Origin: Candidatus Tayloriibacteriota bacterium | GTDB taxonomy: Bacteria > Patescibacteriota > Minisyncoccia > Phycocordibacterales > PALSA-1337 | Direction of reading: 5' to 3' | DNA length: 5,929 nucleotides | Assembly: GCA_026395105.1 (NCBI GenBank) | Contig: JAPLZH010000056.1 | Coordinates: forward strand, 1-5,929 | Shown: one piece after another, positions 1 to 5,313 of the stretch | Numbering within the stretch: the first letter of the stretch is position 1 | Layout of the letters: every line of letters starts with the position of its first letter | Translations under genes and position numbers: made by a program | The notes under the pieces: generated by a model | Databases searched by the model: none | The model's input: only the letters and a program-made list of their open reading frames with translations | What the model was told of the DNA's origin: nothing

Positions 1-126
1 CTCACGAGGATGGTACGAGAGGCTTTAATGATTAGAAGGCAGATTATCGACCTTTTATCATTAACCATAAAGACTATCAAAAAACTCAAGCCTCCAGATT
101 CTCCACAGTTATCGTTTTGGAATTAA
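1..126 (+). CDS. Possible C-terminal end of an upstream gene (partial)
   Basis: Frame 1 is open from the window edge to a TAA at 124-126, giving about 41 residues. The tail is plausible as protein: a basic amphipathic stretch (REALMIRRQIIDLL, then TIKTIKKLK) followed by a proline-containing end (PPDSPQLSFWN). The codons (ATA, AGA, TTA, CTC) resemble those of the neighbouring genes. The other two plus frames stop within the first 33 bases. I recognise no family, and 41 codons without a stop can occur by chance. The same stretch folds into a strong stem-loop (25-64), so a non-coding explanation is possible. If real, the gene ends 67 bp before typA, on the same strand, with a separate promoter between them. 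Confidence 0.35.
   Translation, partial: LTRMVREALMIRRQIIDLLSLTIKTIKKLKPPDSPQLSFWN
25..64 (+). other. Long imperfect stem-loop
   Basis: Bases 25-39 pair with 51-64 to give 14 base pairs with one bulged T (33) and an 11-nt loop (40-50). One pair is G35-T55, which is a G-U wobble on plus-strand RNA but an A-C clash on the minus strand, so plus-strand RNA is favoured. A second inverted repeat (GAGGCTT 19-25, AAGCCTC 88-94) could close a larger structure around it. No T tract follows on either strand, so this is not an intrinsic terminator. It may be a 3'-end processing or stability element of the upstream transcript, or part of a structured RNA cut by the window edge. Confidence 0.35.
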
Positions 127-156
127 GCGGACAGTAGTGACTTACATTATGTGCAT

Positions 157-185
157 TTGTCATTTTTCGCTCTTTGTGATATAAA
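157..185 (+). promoter_or_regulatory. typA promoter, extended -10, predicted leaderless start
   Basis: TTGTCA (157-162) matches the sigma-70 -35 consensus at five of six positions. It is followed after a 17-bp spacer by TATAAA (180-185), preceded by TG at 177-178, which makes an extended -10. The expected transcription start, about 7 bases past the -10, is near 192. The typA ATG at 194 would then lie at the very 5' end of the mRNA. No Shine-Dalgarno-like purine run lies before the ATG. Confidence 0.7.
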
Positions 186-193
186 TAGTGACT

Positions 194-1987
194 ATGGAAA
201 TAAGAAATATAGCGATCATCGCCCACGTCGACCACGGTAAAACTACCCTAACCGACGCGCTCATGAAGCAGTGTGGCTTCACCGACGCAGGCACAATGGA
301 CTCAAACGCCCTCGAACAGGAGCGCGGTATCACTATATATGCAAAAAACACCTCTATTCCCTATAAAGGAACGAAGATAAACATTGTGGACACTCCCGGT
401 CACGCCGACTTCGGTTCAGAAGTGGAACGCGTTCTTCGCTCTATCGATACAGTGCTACTCGTCGTAGACGCTCAGGAAGGACCGATGCCTCAAACCCGTT
501 TCGTCCTAAAAAAGTCACTCGAACTCGGAATAAAGCCGATAGTCGTTATAAATAAAATAGATAAGCCAGCCGCTCGTCCTACAGAAGTTCATGAAATGGT
601 CCTAGAATTATTCATGGAGCTCGGTGCGAATGATGAGCAAATAAATTTCCCGACAGTCTTTGCCATCGGCCGTGAAGGAATAGCAAAAATGAATTTAAAA
701 GATGAATCGAAGGATCTCACTCCCCTACTAGATACTATAATCGCCCACGTCCCTCCAGCATCTTTCGGAAAATCAGACCTTCCGCTCACTGCTCAGGTTT
801 TTAACCTCGGTTATGATAATTTCCTCGGTCGCTTAGCCATAGCCCGCATTTACAGCGGAAAAATAAAGACAGGAGCGAATGTATTAGTGAAAAAGATAGA
901 TGGCTCTACAGTTTCTCATAAAATTACGAAATTATTCACTTTCGAAGGAACGAGCAGATTAGAAATAGAAGAGGCCTTAGCAGGAGATATAGTTACAGTA
1001 GCAGGACTTCCTGAAATATTTATCGGCGAAACTATTTGTGCAAATGAAGGCATGGAAGCACTTCCAGCTATTAAGATAGACGAACCGACTATCACCCTAA
1101 ACTTCCTCGTAAACAACGCTCCTTTTGCCGGAAAAGAAGGCAAATATGTTACAGGACGACAAATTCGCGACAGACTTTTAAAGGAATTGGAAATTAACGT
1201 CGGATTAAAGGTGGATTTTTCTTCAAATGAATACTTTAACGTCTCTGGACGTGGAGAACTTCACATCGCCATCCTCCTCGAAAATATGCGAAGAGAAGGT
1301 TTCGAATTACAGGTCTCACAGCCACAGGCTATAATCAAAAACGTAGACGGCAGACCACATGAACCTTTCGAAGAAGTGACTATAGATGCGCCAGAAGAAT
1401 TCGCCGGTGCGGTTATAGAAAAACTCGGTAAGAGACGCGGTCTTATGACAGATATGCGAACGAAGGACGGTCAGGTCCGTATGATTTTCGAAATGCCGAC
1501 TCGCGGAATCCTCGGTTATAGAGGTGAATTCGTTATAGACACTAAAGGCCTCGGAATTCTTTGCTCTAGAATGATAGATTTTAAGCCTTACTGCGGAGAA
1601 ATAACTAAGAGAGAAACAGGAGCAATGGTCAGCATGGTCGCCGGAAAAGCGCTCGGCTTCTCACTCTGGAACCTTCAGGACAGAGGTACACTTTATATAG
1701 GTCCTGCTACTGAAGTTTATGAAGGACAAATAATCGGAAACACTTCTAAAGGCGAAGATATGGATGTGAACCCTTGTAAAGGCAAACAGCTTTCAAACAT
1801 GCGTTCATCCGGAAATGACGAACATATCATGCTCACTCCTTTTTTCGAATTAAGTATAGAACGTGGACTAGAAATCATGGGCGAAGATGACTACCTAGAA
1901 ATCACCCCTAAAAGCGTGCGCCTCAGAAAGAAAGTTTTAAATCCAGGCGAAAGATCTAGAACAAAGAGATTAACGAGCAAAGAGTAA
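194..1987 (+). CDS. typA: Ribosome-associated translational GTPase TypA/BipA
   Basis: This is a cytoplasmic GTPase of the EF-G-like family. It binds the 70S ribosome at the elongation-factor site and is known to help 50S assembly and growth under cold or stress. The protein has 597 residues against about 607 in E. coli. GTPase motifs are clear: G1 AHVDHGKT (10-17), G2 RGITI (44-48), G3 DTPGH (66-70) and G4 NKID (120-123). EF-G-like domains follow, then the BipA C-terminal domain, ending in TPKSVRLRKKVLNPGERSR. I prefer the ATG at 194 to the in-frame GTG at 188, because the GTG lies 3 bp past the -10 and would probably not be transcribed. Family members also begin close to RNIAIIAHVDHGK. The segment between CGF and MDSN (28-38) is about six residues shorter than in E. 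coli, and the usual G5 region (ASALNG) reads AIGREG (157-162). The 3' end overlaps truB convergently. Confidence 0.97.
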   Translation: MEIRNIAIIAHVDHGKTTLTDALMKQCGFTDAGTMDSNALEQERGITIYAKNTSIPYKGTKINIVDTPGHADFGSEVERVLRSIDTVLLVVDAQEGPMPQTRFVLKKSLELGIKPIVVINKIDKPAARPTEVHEMVLELFMELGANDEQINFPTVFAIGREGIAKMNLKDESKDLTPLLDTIIAHVPPASFGKSDLPLTAQVFNLGYDNFLGRLAIARIYSGKIKTGANVLVKKIDGSTVSHKITKLFTFEGTSRLEIEEALAGDIVTVAGLPEIFIGETICANEGMEALPAIKIDEPTITLNFLVNNAPFAGKEGKYVTGRQIRDRLLKELEINVGLKVDFSSNEYFNVSGRGELHIAILLENMRREGFELQVSQPQAIIKNVDGRPHEPFEEVTIDAPEEFAGAVIEKLGKRRGLMTDMRTKDGQVRMIFEMPTRGILGYRGEFVIDTKGLGILCSRMIDFKPYCGEITKRETGAMVSMVAGKALGFSLWNLQDRGTLYIGPATEVYEGQIIGNTSKGEDMDVNPCKGKQLSNMRSSGNDEHIMLTPFFELSIERGLEIMGEDDYLEITPKSVRLRKKVLNPGERSRTKRLTSKE

Positions 1988-2846
1988 AACTACCGAGACG
2001 CGAGCGGAAAATGGAAAATGTGCACATAGGAATTCCGAGCTTTTTCGATAGCGAATGAACGAGCGCACGGACATAGGTGCCGGAAGAGCAAAGCATTCGG
2101 CATTTTATTATTTGGAACTCTCTTATCTTCCCGAACTCACCTCCCCACTTTTCCAGAATCTTTTCCTGCCTGAAATCACCCTTTATTAGAGCCACCCTAC
2201 GGCGAATTTCTTTTTCGAGCCCACCCATGCTTATTTTTCTTTCACTCAGTTTCTCGATTTCTGAAATTTTAACCATTCTAGAAGGCAGATTTTCTTCATC
2301 TATTTCACCTATCTTTCCTCTCACTTTTTCTTTTTCACTCTCTTTTAGAATATCTCTAGCGATCATATGTAGCGGAACCCCGCCGACCGTTTTCGAAGAA
2401 AAAAGCGGATACTTCTGTTCATGGGATCCTAGAAAAGTGGTGAGCACCTGTTCGAATTCGCGAGCGCCGACTTCCGCCTTCGCATTTTTCTCAAATTCTT
2501 CCACTGACCCACGCACCACTCCGTCCACCTCTCCATCTACCGCTCCGTCCACTAGTCCTAGTAAATCATGCGTATCCGTATGAAAACCCACTAAAATTTC
2601 GAAAATATATTCTTTTTCGAGCGCTAAATACTTTTCTTTATTTTTGCACTCTTCTCCGGCGAGGATGAGAAGTAGTCCTTCGGCCATTGGATCTAGGCGA
2701 CCTGCATATGTCATAGGTAAATCTGCATATTCTGGAAAACAGACGCGAAAACGCGTCAGACATTCGAGCGGTGTCTCTCCGAGCATCTTATAAATCGGCA
2801 AAACTAAGGGTACCGCGCTTCCAGCTTCTCTTTTTCCTAATTCCAT
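1956..2846 (-). CDS. truB: tRNA pseudouridine(55) synthase TruB, divergent form without PUA domain
   Basis: This enzyme converts U55 in the T-loop of tRNAs to pseudouridine. The 296-residue product carries the TruB catalytic motif YAGRLDPMAEG (47-57) with nucleophile Asp52. It also has KEY (78-80, Tyr80 matching the stacking Tyr), the TDTHD strand (90-94), PLFSSKTVGGVPLH, and SGTYVRAL near the C-terminus with the conserved Arg260. The protein ends about 25 residues after that motif group, so the C-terminal PUA domain of E. coli TruB (314 aa) is absent. The N-terminus is divergent, with IYKMLGETPLECL where DKPxGxTS is usual. Residues 99-114 are an insertion of four VDGx-like units. The start at 2846 is chosen because family similarity begins there and a promoter -10 ends 6 bp upstream; the frame continues upstream to 2987 but that part runs into hisS. 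The last 32 bp overlap typA on the opposite strand. Confidence 0.93.
   Translation of the reverse strand: MELGKREAGSAVPLVLPIYKMLGETPLECLTRFRVCFPEYADLPMTYAGRLDPMAEGLLLILAGEECKNKEKYLALEKEYIFEILVGFHTDTHDLLGLVDGAVDGEVDGVVRGSVEEFEKNAKAEVGAREFEQVLTTFLGSHEQKYPLFSSKTVGGVPLHMIARDILKESEKEKVRGKIGEIDEENLPSRMVKISEIEKLSERKISMGGLEKEIRRRVALIKGDFRQEKILEKWGGEFGKIREFQIIKCRMLCSSGTYVRALVHSLSKKLGIPMCTFSIFRSRLGSFTLCSLISLF
2505..2552 (-). repeat. In-frame 12-nt repeat, four degenerate copies, inside truB
   Basis: Read on the minus strand, four consecutive 12-base units encode VDGA, VDGE, VDGV and VRGS. The first and third units differ at one base (GTGGACGGAGCG and GTGGACGGAGTG). The second and fourth are more diverged. 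They sit in a variable loop region of TruB just after TDTHDLLG, where E. coli TruB has no such repeat. Because the unit is a multiple of three, copy-number change would keep the frame. Confidence 0.6.
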
Positions 2847-2852
2847 GCCCGC

Positions 2853-2882
2853 ATAGTACCATATAAACAAACAATCTGTTAG
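2853..2882 (-). promoter_or_regulatory. truB promoter, extended -10, predicted leaderless start
   Basis: On the minus strand, CTAACA (2882-2877, four of six matches to TTGACA) is followed after an 18-bp spacer by TACTAT (2858-2853). That -10 is preceded by TG at 2861-2860, making it extended. The -10 ends 6 bp before the truB ATG (2846-2844), so transcription is predicted to begin at or next to the A of the start codon. There is no Shine-Dalgarno sequence. The -35 lies on top of the hisS extended -10 on the other strand. Confidence 0.55.
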
Positions 2883-2885
2883 AAT
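2856..2885 (+). promoter_or_regulatory. hisS operon promoter, extended -10, predicted leaderless start
   Basis: TAGAAT (2880-2885) with TG at 2877-2878 forms an extended -10. The best -35 candidate at 18 bp, GTACCA (2856-2861), matches only three of six positions, so the TG extension probably carries recognition. The -10 ends 6 bp before the ATG at 2892, placing the transcription start on or next to that codon. No Shine-Dalgarno site is visible. The element is interleaved with the truB promoter on the opposite strand. Confidence 0.55.
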
Positions 2886-2891
2886 ATGTAC

Positions 2892-4211
2892 ATGAATGAA
2901 GATAAAATAAATAAAGTGAAAATCTCCACCGATCCATATAAAGGAGTCAGGGATTTTTATCCAGAAGATATGGCCATAGAGAACCATATTTTCAATATTT
3001 GGAAAAAGACTACAGAAAGCTTCGGATATGAAGAATACTCTGCATCCATCCTAGAGTCCGCTGATTTATATAAGGCAAAGTCTGGTGAGGAGATAGTAAA
3101 TGAGCAAACTTACACTTTTACAGATAGAGGAGGCCGTGAAGTGACGCTTCGCCCTGAGATGACGCCGACTATCGCCCGTATGATTTCGGCAAAGAAAAGG
3201 GAGCTTTCTTTTCCATTGCGTTGGTATTCTATTCCGAATGTTTTCAGATATGAACAGCCTCAGCGTGGACGCCTCCGAGAGCACTTTCAGTTAAATGTGG
3301 ACGTTTTCGGAATCGAATCCACGGATGCTGAGATAGAGGTTATTTCGCTCGGCTATGAAATTATGAAGTCTTATGGATTAAAAGACACTGATTTCGAAAT
3401 TCTTATAAATAACCGTAAGGTTATGAATTATGTGACGAAAGATATGCTCGGACTAGATGAAGATAAGTCACAGAAACTTTGCAAATTAATAGATAAGAAA
3501 AATAAGCTAAAGCCAGAAGCTTTCGAAATGGGCGTACAGGAACTACTCACTGACAGGACTCCGGCTTTTATGACTCTTCTAAATTCTAAGAATTTCGAAG
3601 AATTTACAAAGAATTTAAAGCAAACAGCCGAAGAACATGAAGGATTAAAGGAAATTAAGGAAGTTATAGCCGGCCTCGACAGGCTCGGCATCAGAAATGT
3701 CCGCTTTGATCAAACGCTTATGAGAGGTTTTGATTATTACACTGGAATCGTCTTCGAAGTATTCGACACTAATCCTGAAAACAGAAGGTCTATTTTCGGC
3801 GGAGGTAGATATGATGAACTTCTCTCTATTTTCGGTGGAGAAAAAGTTCCTGCCTTCGGCTTCGGCGCCGGTGACGTAACCGCAAAAGATTTGCTAGAAA
3901 TCCGTGACCTTTTGCCGAAGACGAAGACGAAAACAGAGCTTTACATTTGCCCAATGCAAAAGGCTGACATCCCTTTTGCAAATGAAATCGCACAGAAGGC
4001 CCGCACGGACGGCGTAAATACTGCCGTAGATTATTCAAAGAAAAAAGTGGGAGATAAAATAAAATTCGCAGATAAAAAAGGAATTCCATTCGTCACGGTA
4101 ATCGGAGAGGAAGAGAAAAATTCTGGGACTTTTAAAATAAAGAATTTATTAAGCGGAAAAGAAGAAGTGACGAATGTAGACAGCCTAAGCGAATTAATTA
4201 AAAAATTATAA
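2892..4211 (+). CDS. hisS: Histidyl-tRNA synthetase
   Basis: This class II aminoacyl-tRNA synthetase activates histidine with ATP and charges tRNA-His in the cytoplasm. It has 439 residues, close to the usual 420-430. Visible in order are the N-terminal PYKGVRDFYP (15-24), TLRPEMTPTIAR (85-96), motif 2 FRYEQPQRGRLREHFQ (118-133), the HisRS signature RGFDYYTG (278-285), GGGRYD (303-308), the motif-3 region GFGAGDV (323-329), and an anticodon-binding domain from about residue 349. Two points are unusual: motif 2 reads YEQPQ rather than YERPQ, and motif 3 reads GAGDV where E. coli has GLER, so the canonical motif-3 Arg is missing. An in-frame ATG at 2886 directly abuts the -10 and would not be transcribed, so 2892 is the preferred start. 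The gene is first in a three-gene operon. Confidence 0.96.
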   Translation: MNEDKINKVKISTDPYKGVRDFYPEDMAIENHIFNIWKKTTESFGYEEYSASILESADLYKAKSGEEIVNEQTYTFTDRGGREVTLRPEMTPTIARMISAKKRELSFPLRWYSIPNVFRYEQPQRGRLREHFQLNVDVFGIESTDAEIEVISLGYEIMKSYGLKDTDFEILINNRKVMNYVTKDMLGLDEDKSQKLCKLIDKKNKLKPEAFEMGVQELLTDRTPAFMTLLNSKNFEEFTKNLKQTAEEHEGLKEIKEVIAGLDRLGIRNVRFDQTLMRGFDYYTGIVFEVFDTNPENRRSIFGGGRYDELLSIFGGEKVPAFGFGAGDVTAKDLLEIRDLLPKTKTKTELYICPMQKADIPFANEIAQKARTDGVNTAVDYSKKKVGDKIKFADKKGIPFVTVIGEEEKNSGTFKIKNLLSGKEEVTNVDSLSELIKKL

Positions 4212-4624
4212 TGTCTAAATTACCTCAAATAGAACGCGCGACATTCTGGAGATGGCTTACGAACTTTTGGACATTAGGTTTTTTCATTATAATCATCTGG
4301 GACTTTTTCACTGCGAATGGTCTTCTAGATAAGGATATTATTCTGCCCGTGGCCTGTATTTATACTGGAGTCCTAGCTATTTACAGCGCAGAAAAGGAGT
4401 TTAAAAGATGGCATAATTCTCATGCCACCCGCCACCCAGGAGAAGTATACGTAATAGTCTGGACCATACTCATGGTCGGAATCTTTATCGGAAAATTCTA
4501 TTTTATGGATTCAGAACATCCTTATAAAATCCCAGTAGAAGTAGTTTCATCATATATAGCCGTTCTCGGCATCCTCGCCCTAACGAAAGAATCGAAATTC
4601 ATTTACAAAAGTAAGAAAAAATAG
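4211..4624 (+). CDS. Uncharacterised four-helix membrane protein
   Basis: This 137-residue protein has no family I can name. Four hydrophobic segments are clear, near residues 17-35, 42-58, 78-97 and 108-125. A basic, polar stretch between helices 2 and 3 contains KEFKRWHNSHATRHPGE, with three histidines and several Arg/Lys, and the C-terminus is Lys-rich (KFIYKSKKK). By the positive-inside rule both the loop and the C-terminus should be cytoplasmic, as should the N-terminus. There is no signal peptide and no enzymatic motif. The start codon shares its A with the hisS stop (TAATG), and there is no Shine-Dalgarno, so translation is probably coupled to hisS by reinitiation. It sits between hisS and an exonuclease gene, which does not indicate its role. 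Confidence 0.85.
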   Translation: MSKLPQIERATFWRWLTNFWTLGFFIIIIWDFFTANGLLDKDIILPVACIYTGVLAIYSAEKEFKRWHNSHATRHPGEVYVIVWTILMVGIFIGKFYFMDSEHPYKIPVEVVSSYIAVLGILALTKESKFIYKSKKK

Positions 4625-4627
4625 AAA

Positions 4628-5203
4628 ATGCGAAAAATCTTTTTTGACATCGAAACTAAAAACACTTTTGAAGAAGCTCTAAGTAATGACCCCTCCGCCC
4701 TCGACCTATCCGTCGTTTGCATTTACGATTCTGAGAAGGATGAATATAAAAGCTTTGAAGAAAAGGAATTGAAAAGCCTCTGGCCCATCATAGAGAAAGC
4801 GGATATGCTTATAGGTTATAATTCTGATCATTTCGACATCCCTATTTTAAATAAATATTACACGGGAGATTTGACGAAGATAAAAAGCCTCGATTTATTA
4901 AAAGAAGTGAAAAACGTTTTAGGGCGAAGACTAAAAATGGACTCGCTCGCTTCAGCGACCCTCGGCAAAGGTAAAATCGGCCACGGCCTAGACGCCATAA
5001 TGTGGTGGAAAAGCGGAGAGATAGATAAGATTATAAAATACTGTTTGGAGGATGTGAAAATCACTAAAGAGCTTTATGACTTTGCAAAAGCGAATGGACA
5101 TCTCAAATTCAAAGACGGAAATGAAGTGAAGCAAATTAAACTAGACACTTCCCGCTGGGACGAAGATGCAAATCATTCTATGACCTTTTCGCTTCCCTTC
5201 TGA
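4628..5203 (+). CDS. DEDDy-type 3'-5' exonuclease (RNase H-like fold)
   Basis: The 191-residue protein has all the hallmarks of a DEDD exonuclease. Exo I is FDIET (Asp7, Glu9), Exo II is GYNSDHFD with Asn65 and Asp70, and Exo III is YCLED with Tyr138 and Asp142, which makes it the DEDDy subtype. It resembles stand-alone domains such as the RNase_H_2/YprB-like group of predicted nucleases, which use two metal ions to remove 3' nucleotides from DNA or RNA. No polymerase or helicase part is attached, so the substrate cannot be told. The gene starts 3 nt after the membrane-protein stop and probably belongs to the hisS operon. No good Shine-Dalgarno is present. It is the only gene here that ends in TGA. 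Unlike typA, truB and hisS, its two Phe-Glu pairs are written TTTGAA. The promoter for the next gene begins 2 bp after the stop. Confidence 0.88.
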   Translation: MRKIFFDIETKNTFEEALSNDPSALDLSVVCIYDSEKDEYKSFEEKELKSLWPIIEKADMLIGYNSDHFDIPILNKYYTGDLTKIKSLDLLKEVKNVLGRRLKMDSLASATLGKGKIGHGLDAIMWWKSGEIDKIIKYCLEDVKITKELYDFAKANGHLKFKDGNEVKQIKLDTSRWDEDANHSMTFSLPF

Positions 5204-5204
5204 T

Positions 5205-5232
5205 TTGACATATATTTAGGATATGATACACT
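5205..5232 (+). promoter_or_regulatory. Promoter for the 173-aa gene
   Basis: A perfect -35 TTGACA (5205-5210) is followed by a 16-bp spacer and TACACT (5227-5232), with TG at 5224-5225, making an extended -10. The predicted start is near 5239, giving a leader of about 75 nt. The leader is A-rich. It contains a short hairpin near its 5' end (GCCC 5249-5252, GGGC 5257-5260), a weaker one (AGTC/GACT) further on, and a 9-nt direct repeat ACATCAAAA (5281-5289 and 5292-5300). No terminator lies between the exonuclease gene and this promoter. Confidence 0.65.
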
Positions 5233-5304
5233 CCATCTAATTAAAACAGCCCCTCTGGGCGAAAAAGTCAAACGACTAGTACATCAAAAAAACATCAAAA
5301 CTGT

Positions 5305-5308
5305 AGGA
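5305..5308 (+). promoter_or_regulatory. Shine-Dalgarno site AGGA
   Basis: AGGA lies 5 nt before the ATG at 5314, within GTAGGAAAAAT. This is the clearest ribosome binding site in the window. It fixes the start of the downstream gene and contrasts with the absence of such sites before typA, truB and hisS. Confidence 0.7.
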
Positions 5309-5313
5309 AAAAT

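Noticed and set aside
11..22. GTACGAGAGG resembling the sarcin-ricin loop of 23S rRNA
   Set aside because: The match is ten bases only. The flanking sequence does not follow 23S rRNA on either side.
107..116. TTCTCCACA-like DnaA box near 109
   Set aside because: It is a single site with one mismatch, no cluster of boxes, and no dnaA, dnaN or AT-rich unwinding element nearby.
2026..2056. GGAATTCC palindrome followed by GAGCTTTTT as a typA terminator
   Set aside because: The palindrome has no loop and the T run is separated from it. The bases are truB coding sequence.
2077..2583. Rightward 168-aa open frame opposite truB
   Set aside because: It is antisense to conserved truB codons, its composition is Ser/Phe/Pro-rich as expected of a mirror frame, and it has no start signals.
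2886..2888. Earlier in-frame ATG for hisS
   Set aside because: It directly abuts the -10 hexamer and would be upstream of the transcription start. The ATG at 2892 is correctly placed.
2847..2987. Longer truB reading frame starting at 2987
   Set aside because: The extension lies across the hisS start and both promoters, and has no TruB similarity. The ATG at 2846 fits the -10 position.
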